Positions 35,652-43,694 of a stretch of 53,399 bases of DNA are shown here, one piece after another. The position numbers and the translations under genes were made by a program. Origin of the DNA: Streptomyces sp. NBS 14/10 (GTDB lineage: Bacteria; Actinomycetota; Actinomycetes; Streptomycetales; Streptomycetaceae). How positions within the stretch are numbered: position 1 is the first letter of the stretch; each line of letters starts with the position of its first letter. The notes under the pieces were generated by a model. That model worked only from the letters and a program-made list of their open reading frames with translations. It made no database searches and had not been told where the DNA came from. The stretch covers positions 1-53,399 of the forward strand of contig NZ_NCSM01000006.1 in the NCBI RefSeq assembly GCF_002224125.1, read 5' to 3'.

Positions 35652-37445
35652 TCAGCGCGGCGACTCGCGACGTGCCGCCGTCGTCTCCAAGCGCTTGCGG
35701 TTCAGCCACTTGGGCAGCCCCGGCGCCTCCAGGAACCCCTCGGCCCGCGCCGCCGCGATACCGATCCGCGGCAGGTCGGTGCTCTTCTCGAAGAGCAGAT
35801 AGCGGGGCTCCCAGATCGGCCGGTACTTGGCGTTGGCGCGGTAGAGCGATTCGATCTGCCACCAGCGGGAGAAGAAGCTGAGCAGCGAGCGCCACAGCCG
35901 CAGTACGGGGCCGGCGCCCAGCCTGGACCCGCGCTCGAAGACGGACCGGAACACCGCGAAGTTCAGCGAGATCTGGTCGGCGCCGACCTCCTTCGCGCGC
36001 TGGATCAGCTCCAGCACCATGAACTCCATCAGCCCGTTGTCCGAGTCCCGGTCGCGCCGCATCAGGTCCAGGGAGAGCCCGTGCGAGCCCCAGGGCGCGA
36101 AGCTGAGCATCGCGCGCGGCCTGCCGTCGCGGTCGGCGCAGTCCAGCAGCACACAGCGGCCGTCGGCGGGGTCGCCGAGCCGGCCGAGCGCCATCGAGAA
36201 GCCGCGTTCGGTCTCGCCGTCCCGCCAGTCGTCGGCGAGCCGCAGCAGTTCGGCCATCTCCTCCTCGGGGATGTCCTCGTGGTGGCGGATGCGGACCGTG
36301 TAGCCGGCGCGTTTGACGCGGTTGTACGCCTGGCGCACGGTGCGCATGGCGCGCCCCTCCAGGGTGAACTCCCCGGTGTCGACGATCGCCTCGTCCCCGA
36401 GTTCGAGGGCGTCCAGGCCGTGGCGCGCGTACACCGTGCCGCCCTCCTCGCTCGCGCCGATCACGGCCGGGGTCCAGCCGTGCTCGCGGGCCTCGGTCAG
36501 CCATCGGTCGATCGCGCCGGGCCATGCCTCCGGGTCGCCGATGGGGTCGCCCGAGGCGAGGGAGACGCCGCTGACCACCCGGTACGTCACGGCGGACTTG
36601 CCGGTCGGCGACCAGATGACGCTCTTGTCGTGGCGCAGCGCGAAGTAGCCGAGCGAGTCGCGGTCACCGTGCCGCTCCAGCAGCGCGCGCAACTGGCGCT
36701 CGTCGTCCGCGGAGATCGGGTCGACGACGCGGCGGGAGCGGAAGGCCACGTACAGCACGAGCAGGAGCAGCGCCGTGCTCATGATGTTGATGGCCACATT
36801 CGCCCAGCCCGGGGTCTGGATCCCCTCGAAGCGGCCTTCCAGGGCCGCGAGCGAGATCAGCCGCAGCGTGCCGTAGTGCCAGCGGTCCAGGAACGAGGAG
36901 CGGTAGTCGTCGGGCGCGGTGTTGGTGAGGGTGACCAGCGCGGTCGCCAGCAGCGAGCCGATCAGCAGCCCGCTCACCGCGACGACGGCGGCGAGCTTGG
37001 GGTTCGAGCGGTCGCCCTTGGCGTAGAACTCGCGGCGGCCGATGAGCAGGGCGATGACGAAGGCGGCGGTCAGGCCCAGCGAGATCCAGTTCTGCGGATG
37101 GCGGGCGACGGGCGCCTGGGTCAGGGCGAGGGCCAGCAGCGGGACGGTCAGCCCGCCGAGGACGAGGTTGAGGATCCAGGCGGCGCGCTTGCGGCGGCGC
37201 ATGGTGATCGCCAGGAACATCGAGAAGGCGCCGGAGAAGAAGCCCGCGGTGAGGAGGTACGGGGTGAAGTACTGGTCGACGTTGTGGCGCCGGATGTCGT
37301 TGCCGAAGGAGACCCACACCGCGCCGAGGAAGTTCAGCGCGGTGACGGCGCGCAGATACCAGACCGCGAAGGCGGCGGAGCGGCGCGGCCAGGGGCGGCC
37401 GCGCCGGGGGGCCTCAGCGGTCGGCTTCGAACGGACGTCTCCCAT
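35652..37445 (-). CDS. Phosphatidylglycerol lysyltransferase-like protein (DUF2156)
   Basis: 597 residues. About six to seven membrane helices in the first 270 residues, then a GNAT-like DUF2156 domain (about 280-560) as in the C-terminal half of MprF and LysX proteins; motifs include SLASGDPIGDPEAW, AVIGASEEGG, RQAYNRVKRAGY and SLDLMRRDRDSDNGLMEFM. MprF moves Lys from Lys-tRNA to phosphatidylglycerol. The N-terminal membrane part is shorter than the MprF flippase (14 helices), and there is no fused lysyl-tRNA synthetase as in mycobacterial LysX. Actual amino acid and lipid unknown. Start ATG 37445, with a short ribosome site; 23 bp after cobT, likely same operon. Confidence 0.83.
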   Translation of the reverse strand: MGDVRSKPTAEAPRRGRPWPRRSAAFAVWYLRAVTALNFLGAVWVSFGNDIRRHNVDQYFTPYLLTAGFFSGAFSMFLAITMRRRKRAAWILNLVLGGLTVPLLALALTQAPVARHPQNWISLGLTAAFVIALLIGRREFYAKGDRSNPKLAAVVAVSGLLIGSLLATALVTLTNTAPDDYRSSFLDRWHYGTLRLISLAALEGRFEGIQTPGWANVAINIMSTALLLLVLYVAFRSRRVVDPISADDERQLRALLERHGDRDSLGYFALRHDKSVIWSPTGKSAVTYRVVSGVSLASGDPIGDPEAWPGAIDRWLTEAREHGWTPAVIGASEEGGTVYARHGLDALELGDEAIVDTGEFTLEGRAMRTVRQAYNRVKRAGYTVRIRHHEDIPEEEMAELLRLADDWRDGETERGFSMALGRLGDPADGRCVLLDCADRDGRPRAMLSFAPWGSHGLSLDLMRRDRDSDNGLMEFMVLELIQRAKEVGADQISLNFAVFRSVFERGSRLGAGPVLRLWRSLLSFFSRWWQIESLYRANAKYRPIWEPRYLLFEKSTDLPRIGIAAARAEGFLEAPGLPKWLNRKRLETTAARRESPR

Positions 37446-37468
37446 GTCGTGAGCATATGGGGAGGAGG

Positions 37469-38593
37469 TCAGGTGATGTCGTCGGCCGCCGGGGCGTCGG
37501 TGTCCTGCCTGTCGGCCCGCCCGTCGTCCTGCCCGTCCGGCGCCGGGTCGGGCCGCTCGGGCAGCTCAGCGGCGAGCGCCGCGGCCGCCTGTACGAGTGG
37601 CAGGGCCAGCAGCGCCCCGGTGCCCTCGCCCACGGTGACGCCGTGGTCGAGCAGCGGGTCGAGCGCGATCCGGTCGAGCGCCTTCTCCTGGGCCGGTTCG
37701 CCGCTGTTCTGCCCGGCCAGCCACCAGTCGGGCGCGCGGAACGCCACGCGCTGCGCGACGAGCGCGCAGGCCGCGGAGACCACACCGTCGAGGATGACGG
37801 GGGTGCGGCGTACGGCGCTCTGGAGCAGGAAGCCGGTCATCGCGGCGAGGTCGGCGCCGCCGCTGGTCGCCAGCAGCTGCAGCTGGTCGCCGAGCACGGG
37901 GCGGGCGCGGCGCAGCCCGTCGCGGATGGCCGCGCATTTGCGCATCCAGGCGAGGTCGTCGATGCCCGCGCCGCCGCGGCCGGTGACCACGGAGGCGTCG
38001 GTGCCGCACAGCGCGGCGATCAGGGTGCCGGCGGCGGTGGTGCCGCCGACGCTCACATCGCCGAGGACGACGATGTCCGTACCCGCGTCGGCCTCTTCGT
38101 CGGCGATGGCCATGCCCGCCCGGAAGGCCTGTTCGGCCTCCTCCAGGGTCAGCGCGTCCTCGATGTCGAGGCGGCCGGAGCCGCGCCGGACGCGGTGGCG
38201 GGTGACCTCCTTGGGGAGGTCGTCGGGGTCGCAGTCCAGGGACATGTCGACGACGCGTACGGGCACGTCGTAGCGGCGGGCCAGGATCGCCACGGGGCTC
38301 TCGCCGTCGAGTACGGCGCGCACGAGCCGGTGGGCGGTGGAGGCGGGGCGGGCGGACACGCCCAGCTCCGCGACGCCGTGGTCGCCGGCGAACAGCACGA
38401 CCCGCGACCGCTCGACGGGCTTGACGGGCACCCGCTGCTGGGCGGCCGACAGCCACTCGCCCAGCTCGTCCAGGCGCCCGAGTGTCCCCGGGGGCAGCGT
38501 CAGCCGCTCCCGGCGCTCTTCGGCATCGCGCCGGACGCCGCCGTCGGGACGCTCGATCAGGTCGACGAAGTCATCGAGATTCAGACCGCTCAC
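37469..38593 (-). CDS. cobT: Nicotinate-nucleotide-dimethylbenzimidazole phosphoribosyltransferase
   Basis: 374 residues; makes alpha-ribazole phosphate from nicotinate mononucleotide and dimethylbenzimidazole for the cobalamin lower ligand. VLFAGDHGVAELGVSA is the N-terminal signature, followed by DIVVLGDVSVGGTTAA and VTGRGGAGID; the catalytic Glu is in VGEGTGALLALPL. An acidic tail (DPAPDGQDDGRADRQDTD) is not part of the fold. The start is GTG 38593 (MSGLNLDDFVDLI). It lies in a cob group with cobS and the CobU fusion, although other genes intervene. Confidence 0.94.
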   Translation of the reverse strand: MSGLNLDDFVDLIERPDGGVRRDAEERRERLTLPPGTLGRLDELGEWLSAAQQRVPVKPVERSRVVLFAGDHGVAELGVSARPASTAHRLVRAVLDGESPVAILARRYDVPVRVVDMSLDCDPDDLPKEVTRHRVRRGSGRLDIEDALTLEEAEQAFRAGMAIADEEADAGTDIVVLGDVSVGGTTAAGTLIAALCGTDASVVTGRGGAGIDDLAWMRKCAAIRDGLRRARPVLGDQLQLLATSGGADLAAMTGFLLQSAVRRTPVILDGVVSAACALVAQRVAFRAPDWWLAGQNSGEPAQEKALDRIALDPLLDHGVTVGEGTGALLALPLVQAAAALAAELPERPDPAPDGQDDGRADRQDTDAPAADDIT

Positions 38594-38721
38594 GGGCGAA
38601 ACCCTACCGGGGGTACCCCGATGGTGTGGTTGAGGTGCGCGAGCGGGACCCCTCCCCGTACTCCGGCGCTAGCGTTGCCGGGCTCGGGTGCCGATGGAGG
38701 AAGGGTCAGGAGGGGGAGAGG

Positions 38722-39300
38722 ATGGCCGGGACGGGAGAGGACCGCCCGCGGGTCCGTGAGTACCGTGCGCCGATTTGGCTGCCGTTGTTCGTCATCGTGT
38801 TCTTCGGGGGCTTTGGCCTGACGGCGCTGAGGCCGGTGTTCGAGGAGGACATGCCCAGCGCTCTCGCGATCGTGATGGTCGCGGTGGTGGCTTCGGTGTA
38901 TTTCCTGCTGGTCGTGGTGACCGGTGCGAGCAGGACCGTCGTCGACGAGGACCATGTCGCCGTCCGTAGGCTGTTTCGGACGCGCAGGACGGCCTGGCGC
39001 GACATCCAGGCCATCGAGATCGAGGGCTATCCGTACAGTTTGGTCCCTCGGACGCAGCCCGCGGCGATCGTCGTCGTCCGCGACCGCGACGGCCGGAAGA
39101 TCACGTTGCCCCATCTCCACGACAAGCGCGGGCTGTCGGTGCACCAAGAGGTACTGGCCATGCGCGCGATCTGGGAGCGGCGGCGCGGTGACGACTGGAC
39201 GCCGCTGCCTGACGCCGAAACCACAGTGGCGGAGGAAGCGGAGGCGGAGGCGCGGACGAGGCGCGACCGGCCCTGGCGGCAGCCAGGCCCTGGAGTGTGA
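38722..39300 (+). CDS. PH-domain membrane protein
   Basis: 192 residues. Two membrane helices at about 18-36 and 45-66, then a bacterial PH-like domain (70-155) with RTVVDEDHVAVRRLFRTRRTAWRDIQAIEIEGYPY and the later HQEVLAMRAIWERRR helix. The C-terminus is acidic then basic. Bacterial PH proteins are of unknown function and often act in membrane assemblies. The ATG at 38722 follows AGGAGGGGGAGAG. A TAGCGT box at 38670-38675 may be the -10 element. Divergent from cobT, convergent with the CobU fusion. Confidence 0.8.
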   Translation: MAGTGEDRPRVREYRAPIWLPLFVIVFFGGFGLTALRPVFEEDMPSALAIVMVAVVASVYFLLVVVTGASRTVVDEDHVAVRRLFRTRRTAWRDIQAIEIEGYPYSLVPRTQPAAIVVVRDRDGRKITLPHLHDKRGLSVHQEVLAMRAIWERRRGDDWTPLPDAETTVAEEAEAEARTRRDRPWRQPGPGV

Positions 39301-39307
39301 CGCTCCT

Positions 39308-40507
39308 TCAGCCCCGCAGGGGGAGGGCCTGGCCGGCCACGACCAGGAGGACCTGTTCGCACTCGGCCGCGAACGCGGCGTTCAGACGGCCGAGTTCATC
39401 GCGGAAACGGCGCCCCGACGCGGTCGCGGGGACCACTCCGGAGCCCACCTCGTTGCTCACGGCGACCACCGTGCGGGTGGTGGCCCGGAGGGCGGAGACC
39501 AGGGCGTCGACGCGTTCGTGGAGGGCGCGCCTGCCGCCGTGGGCCCAGGTGTCGTCGTCCCAGGCGCCGACGGAGTCCATCGCGTCGGTGAGCCACAGCG
39601 CGAGACAGTCGATCAGCAGCGGCCCGCCGTCCCCCGCGAGCAGCGGCGGCAGATCGCAGGTCTCGGTGGTGCGCCAGGAGCCGGGGCGGCGCTCGCGGTG
39701 CGCGGCGATACGCGCGGCCCAGTCGGGGTCGCCGTCGCGGGTGCCGCCGGTGGCCACGTAGAGCACGTCGGGGAACGCCGCGAGCCGCCGTTCGGCCTCC
39801 AGGGACTTACCTGAGCGCGCGCCGCCCAGGACGAACGTACGGCGCGGCAGGTCCGGCACCGCGTGGTACTCCCCGACGACGACCGTCTCCCCGTCCGGCA
39901 CGGCGCGCGCCCCCGCTGCCGCGAGCCGGCGGTGCAGCTCGGGGCCGGGCGGGACGGTGTGGTCGAGGTGGACGGCGAGGACGTCGGTGGTCGGGCCGGC
40001 CGCCCCCGTGGCGCGGAGCTGGGCCAGCGCGCCGGGGCGGCCGAGGACGTCGAGCAGCACCATGTCGTAGGGCTCGGCGGAGTCGGTCAGCCCGGCCGGG
40101 GCCGCGCCGGGCGGGAGGTAGAGGAGCCGGGTGGAGTCGGGGCCGGTGACCTCGTAACCGGTGCCGGGGGAGTCCAGCGGGACGGCCCGTACCCGGTGGC
40201 CGCTGATCAGGGCCAGCTCCCGGCCGTCGGGGACCCGCCCCGGCGCGGGCAGCCCGGCGGGGAACTCGACGGCCGGGCCCTCGTGGGGGTGTGAGAGAAG
40301 CACCTGTACGACGCCGGTCAGCGAGTACCCGGCGCGCGCGGCGGCGAAGGCCGCGCCGGGGGTGAGGTCGAGCAGCAGCGCACCGTCGATCAGCAGGGCG
40401 GTCGCGGCCCGCGCCTCGTCGCCCACGGCGACGGCACAGGCCGCGCAGGGGCAGCCGTGGCGCGGCAGCCCGGCGGGGGCTCCGGTGCCCAGGAGAGTGA
40501 GTTCCAC
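39308..40507 (-). CDS. cobU: Metallo-hydrolase-fold/CobU fusion (adenosylcobinamide kinase/guanylyltransferase)
   Basis: 399 residues. The C-terminal half (about 225-399) is CobU, which phosphorylates adenosylcobinamide and adds GMP: P-loop GGARSGKSLEAERRL, LYVATGGTRDGDPDWAARI, LIDCLALWLTD and the VSNEVGSGVVP region are all present. The N-terminal half (1-220) is like PhnP-type beta-lactamase-fold hydrolases, with GTGAPAGLPRHGCPCAACA resembling the Cys-rich zinc loop. Its HxHxDH motif reads HPHEGP, so the Asp and second-site His are missing and it is probably not a normal metallohydrolase. Fused forms of this length occur in Streptomyces as I recall. Start GTG 40507. Confidence 0.9.
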   Translation of the reverse strand: MELTLLGTGAPAGLPRHGCPCAACAVAVGDEARAATALLIDGALLLDLTPGAAFAAARAGYSLTGVVQVLLSHPHEGPAVEFPAGLPAPGRVPDGRELALISGHRVRAVPLDSPGTGYEVTGPDSTRLLYLPPGAAPAGLTDSAEPYDMVLLDVLGRPGALAQLRATGAAGPTTDVLAVHLDHTVPPGPELHRRLAAAGARAVPDGETVVVGEYHAVPDLPRRTFVLGGARSGKSLEAERRLAAFPDVLYVATGGTRDGDPDWAARIAAHRERRPGSWRTTETCDLPPLLAGDGGPLLIDCLALWLTDAMDSVGAWDDDTWAHGGRRALHERVDALVSALRATTRTVVAVSNEVGSGVVPATASGRRFRDELGRLNAAFAAECEQVLLVVAGQALPLRG

Positions 40508-40625
40508 GCCCTGATCGTCTCGCGTCCCGGTGCGGCGGGCGCGCTCAGGTCACCCCGCCGGGAGTGATCAGTCCCATAGTCTGCGGGGCAGACATCATGT
40601 GACCGGCGGGATGGAGGAGGCGGAC

Positions 40626-40853
40626 ATGGCATGGACGTGGCGGTTCGAGAAATCCGATGGTACGGAGACGAAGCCCGCGGTGCAGCCCGACGAGTTCCCT
40701 ACGCAGGGGGACGCCGAGTCGTGGATCGGAGAGGAGTGGAGGGCCCTGCTGGAGGGAGGGGCGGAGCAGGTGACCCTCTTCGAAGACGGGTCGAAGATCT
40801 ATGGACCGATGAGCCTGCGGGCCGATGAGCCCGCGGGCCGAGTAGTCGAGTAG
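40626..40853 (+). CDS. Small conserved hypothetical protein
   Basis: 75 residues: MAWTWRFEKSDGTETKP and VTLFEDGSKIYGPMSL, with acidic middle. It is preceded by GGAGGAGGCGG at good spacing for ATG 40626. The pattern of alternating strands suggests a small beta-rich fold. I do not recognise a known function, but similar short proteins are widespread in Streptomyces. It is convergent with the methyltransferase gene. Confidence 0.75.
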   Translation: MAWTWRFEKSDGTETKPAVQPDEFPTQGDAESWIGEEWRALLEGGAEQVTLFEDGSKIYGPMSLRADEPAGRVVE

Positions 40854-40874
40854 CCGACCAGCGGTCAGGTGCGG

Positions 40875-40899
40875 GTGCGCGGCTGACTCAGCCGCGCAC
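40875..40899. terminator. Bidirectional terminator palindrome overlapping a stop codon
   Basis: Perfect palindrome with 12-bp arms (40875-40886, 40888-40899) around C40887; its centre is GCTGACTCAGC and it includes the methyltransferase stop (40888-40890). It lies between the convergent hypothetical and methyltransferase genes. Confidence 0.7.
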
Positions 40900-41715
40900 T
40901 CCGCACAGGTGCAGCAGCGCCGCCACCGCGCGGTACGGGTCGGTGCGCCCGGCGCGGTCCTCCGCCGTCAGCAGCTGGTCCCAGTCGTCGGGGACCTTCG
41001 CGTCGTCCGCCGCCTGGTCGGTGAAGACGCGCACGCCGTACCAGGTGTGCAGCGGTGTGCCGATGGCGGTGAGCGTGGTGGTCAGCGTCTCGCGGCGGTC
41101 GGCGCGGGCGGCCAGGCCGATGCGGTTGGTGTAGGTGGGGGAGTCGAAGGCGGCGAGCGCGCCGGCCCAGTCGCCCGAGAGCCCCGGCCGCAGCGCGAGC
41201 GCGTCGGCGTTGCGGACCAGGAGCGAGAGCAGGCCGCCGGGCGCCAGGACGCGGGCCAGGGCGGCGAGCATCGGGTCCGGCTCGGGCACGTACATCAGCA
41301 CGCCATGGCACAGGACGATGTCGAAGGCGCCCGGCAGGAAGTGGGCGCCTGTGTCCCGGCCGTCGCCCTCGATGAGCCGCATCCGCTCCCGGATGCCCGC
41401 GGGCTCGTGCGACAGGGCCTCGCGGACCGCGTCCAGCATGGCCGGGTCGGATTCGATCCCGGTGACCTCATGGCCGGCCCGGGCCAGCCGGAGGGCCTGG
41501 GTGCCCTGGCCGAGGCCGACGTCGAGGACGCGCAGCCGCCGGCCCACCGGGAAGTGGGCCGCGATCTGCTCGTCGAGCTGACGGGCGACCAGCGCCTGCC
41601 GGACGGTGTTGCGCAGGCCACCGAGGCCGCTCAGCCAGCCACTGGCCCCGCCCGCGAAACCGGAAGCGCCGGAAGTGGCTGAGCTCGGGGCCGCGTCGGA
41701 AGGGTCCGCGCTCAG
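40888..41715 (-). CDS. SAM-dependent methyltransferase, class I
   Basis: About 275 residues. SAM motif I is VLDVGLGQGTQALRLA, motif II ends in VTGIESDPAML, and IEGDGRDTGAHFLPGAFDIVLCHGVLMYV gives motifs III/IV; this is the Methyltransf_11/25 fold. Substrate unknown. No ATG, GTG or TTG is well placed: the frame is open into the upstream DUF3043 gene, but the only sensible start is CTG 41715, overlapping the DUF3043 stop as CTGA and with GGAGAG about 6 nt upstream. It forms a two-gene operon with DUF3043. Confidence 0.8.
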   Translation of the reverse strand: MSADPSDAAPSSATSGASGFAGGASGWLSGLGGLRNTVRQALVARQLDEQIAAHFPVGRRLRVLDVGLGQGTQALRLARAGHEVTGIESDPAMLDAVREALSHEPAGIRERMRLIEGDGRDTGAHFLPGAFDIVLCHGVLMYVPEPDPMLAALARVLAPGGLLSLLVRNADALALRPGLSGDWAGALAAFDSPTYTNRIGLAARADRRETLTTTLTAIGTPLHTWYGVRVFTDQAADDAKVPDDWDQLLTAEDRAGRTDPYRAVAALLHLCGVRG

Positions 41716-42314
41716 GGCCGCTCTCCGCGCTTGACCTGCGGCTTGGGCAGCCGCAGGCGGCGCATCTGGAGCGTACGCATCAGGGCGTACGCCACCACGC
41801 CGCGCAGATTCTCGTCGGGGAACCGCTTGCGCAGCTGACGCTTGAGCTGGATGCCGAGGACGACCGAGTTGATGACGATCAGCAGGATGACCAGCATCCA
41901 CAGCAGCAGCACATAGGTCTGCATGGCCCCGGCCTGGACCATGCTGAGGACCAGGATCACCACGGCCAGCGGCAGGAAGAACTCCGCGACGAAGAAGCGG
42001 GAGTCCACGTAGTCACGGGCGAAGCGGCGCACCGGACCCTTGTCACGGGCGGGCAGATACCGCTCGTCGCCGCCGGCCAGCGCCTCGCGCTGGCGCGCCA
42101 GGTCGGCGCGGCGGGACTCGCGCTGGCGCCGCGTCGCGTCCTTGCGGCCCATCTTCGAGCTCGAATTCGCGAGGCTGCGGCGCTGCGACTGGGCCTCGCT
42201 GCGCTTGGGGGTCGGGCGGCCCTTGGGCGCCTGAGGGTCACGGGTCTGCTGCGGCTGGTCCGCGATCACCTTGGCGGTGGCGGCCTGCTCGTCCTTTGAA
42301 CGGCTACGGAACAC
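41712..42314 (-). CDS. DUF3043 membrane protein
   Basis: 200 residues, actinobacterial DUF3043. The N-terminal third is charged (FRSRSKDEQAATAKVIADQ; KGRPTPKRSEAQSQRR), followed by the conserved RRADLARQREALAGGDERYLPARD and RRFARDYVDSRF, then two membrane helices (about 112-131, 137-158) and a basic tail. Function is not known. The frame is open upstream, but the GTG at 42314 gives the usual MFRSRSKDE start; the ribosome site is weak. It is divergent from pspA and translationally coupled to the methyltransferase. Confidence 0.85.
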   Translation of the reverse strand: MFRSRSKDEQAATAKVIADQPQQTRDPQAPKGRPTPKRSEAQSQRRSLANSSSKMGRKDATRRQRESRRADLARQREALAGGDERYLPARDKGPVRRFARDYVDSRFFVAEFFLPLAVVILVLSMVQAGAMQTYVLLLWMLVILLIVINSVVLGIQLKRQLRKRFPDENLRGVVAYALMRTLQMRRLRLPKPQVKRGERP

Positions 42315-42566
42315 AAAGCCCAAGGGTACGGGTTTGCGGGTGTGGGCCCCAGCCCCTGGGGGAACGATCCGGCAACGGCACCGCGCTCGCCCTTGCTGCT
42401 CCTGGCTCCTCCTTGCGCCGGAGGCGCCCGGGGATCGATCGTCCTGCAGGAGGAGCACGAGCGGGTCCGAACAGTGCGGTAATGGATGTAGGGCCCGTAG
42501 GCTGGGTCTGTTGGATGTGCTGGAGCCGGTAGTCCGTAGTCCGTCAGAAGGGGGCGCGCGAGGCCC

Positions 42567-43337
42567 ATGAGCGGTGTCATGAAGCGTATGGGAATGATCT
42601 TCCGCGCGAAGGCCAACAAGGCCCTGGACCGGGCCGAGGACCCGCGCGAGACCCTTGACTACTCGTACCAGAAGCAGCTGGAGCTGTTGCAGAAGGTGCG
42701 GCGCGGCGTCGCCGACGTGGCCACGTCCCGTAAGCGCCTGGAGCTTCAGCTCAACCAGCTGCAGGGGCAGTCCGCCAAGCTCCAGGACCAGGGGCGCAAG
42801 GCGCTCGCGCTGGGCCGGGAGGACCTGGCGCGCGAGGCGCTGTCCCGCCGTGCCGCGCTGCAGCAGCAGGTCACCGACCTGGAGACGCAGCACCAGACGC
42901 TGCAGGGCGAGGAGGAGAAGCTGACGCTGGCCGCGCAGCGGCTGCAGGCCAAGGTGGACGCCTTCCGTACGAAGAAGGAGACCATCAAGGCCACCTACAC
43001 CGCCGCCCAGGCCCAGACCCGGATCGGCGAGGCGTTCTCCGGCATCTCCGAGGAGATGGGCGATGTCGGCATGGCGATCCAGCGTGCCGAGGACAAGACC
43101 GCGCAGCTGCAGGCCCGAGCCGGCGCCCTCGACGAGCTGATGGCCTCCGGCGCGCTCGACGACCCCTCCGGTATGGCCAAGGACGACCTCGCCGCGGAGC
43201 TGGACCGGATCTCCGGCGGCTCGGATGTGGAGCTGGAGCTGCAGCGGATGAAGGCCGAGCTGGCGGGCGGCACCCCGCAGCAGGCCATCGAGAGCGGGCA
43301 GAAGCAGGAGCAGCCCCGCCCCAACATGGACAAGTAG
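42567..43337 (+). CDS. pspA: PspA/IM30-family phage-shock protein
   Basis: 256 residues, almost all alpha-helical coiled coil, with the amphipathic N-terminal helix MSGVMKRMGMIFRAKANKALDRAEDP that binds stressed membranes. PspA assembles on the cytoplasmic face of the membrane to preserve its integrity under envelope stress. Two further Gln/Glu/Leu-rich helices lie at about 28-145, and the C-terminal tail is QKQEQPRPNMDK. It heads a cluster with the PspAA protein and a two-component system. ATG 42567 is preceded by GGGCGCGCGAGG. Confidence 0.93.
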   Translation: MSGVMKRMGMIFRAKANKALDRAEDPRETLDYSYQKQLELLQKVRRGVADVATSRKRLELQLNQLQGQSAKLQDQGRKALALGREDLAREALSRRAALQQQVTDLETQHQTLQGEEEKLTLAAQRLQAKVDAFRTKKETIKATYTAAQAQTRIGEAFSGISEEMGDVGMAIQRAEDKTAQLQARAGALDELMASGALDDPSGMAKDDLAAELDRISGGSDVELELQRMKAELAGGTPQQAIESGQKQEQPRPNMDK

Positions 43338-43360
43338 TCCTGCATGGCCGAGTAGTCCTG
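43333..43360 (+). repeat. Duplicated 10-mer at the end of pspA
   Basis: AGTAGTCCTG is present at 43333-43342 (covering the pspA TAG stop) and 43351-43360, with an 18-bp period. Confidence 0.55.
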
Positions 43361-43394
43361 GACACGTGGTCCACCGGCCCCGAAGGAGGTCGTC

Positions 43395-43673
43395 ATGATC
43401 GTACGGATCATGGGGGAGGGGCAGCTGAGGGTGGGCGACTCACACCTGTCCGGGCTGAACAAGCTCGATGACGAACTGCTCGCCGAGGTGCAGAGCGGCG
43501 ACGAGGACGGCTTCCGTCGCACGCTCGGCGCGCTGCTGGACGCCGTGCGCTCGCTGGGCGAGCCGCTGCCCGACGACTCTCTGGAACCCTCGGAGCTGAT
43601 CCTGCCGGGCCCGGACGCGACGCTCCACGAAGTCCGGGCGATGCTCAGGGACGACGGCCTCATCCCGGGCTGA
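43395..43673 (+). CDS. PspA-associated protein PspAA
   Basis: 92 residues: MIVRIMGEGQLRVGDSHLSGLNKLDDELLAEV is the PspAA-domain opening, followed by the FRRTLGALLDAVRSLG helix and a tail ending LHEVRAMLRDDGLIPG. PspAA is a small partner often encoded next to pspA and inferred to modulate its assembly. The ATG at 43395 has GAAGGAGG upstream. It lies 57 bp after pspA and 21 bp before the sensor kinase, so one operon. Confidence 0.85.
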   Translation: MIVRIMGEGQLRVGDSHLSGLNKLDDELLAEVQSGDEDGFRRTLGALLDAVRSLGEPLPDDSLEPSELILPGPDATLHEVRAMLRDDGLIPG

Positions 43674-43694
43674 GCCGGGCTGAGACGGCCCGCG

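Noticed and set aside
33833..40507. Cobalamin riboswitch upstream of cob genes
   Set aside because: I looked for the conserved GCCACTG core and a long leader before cobS, cobT and cobU; the leaders are too short and no match was seen.
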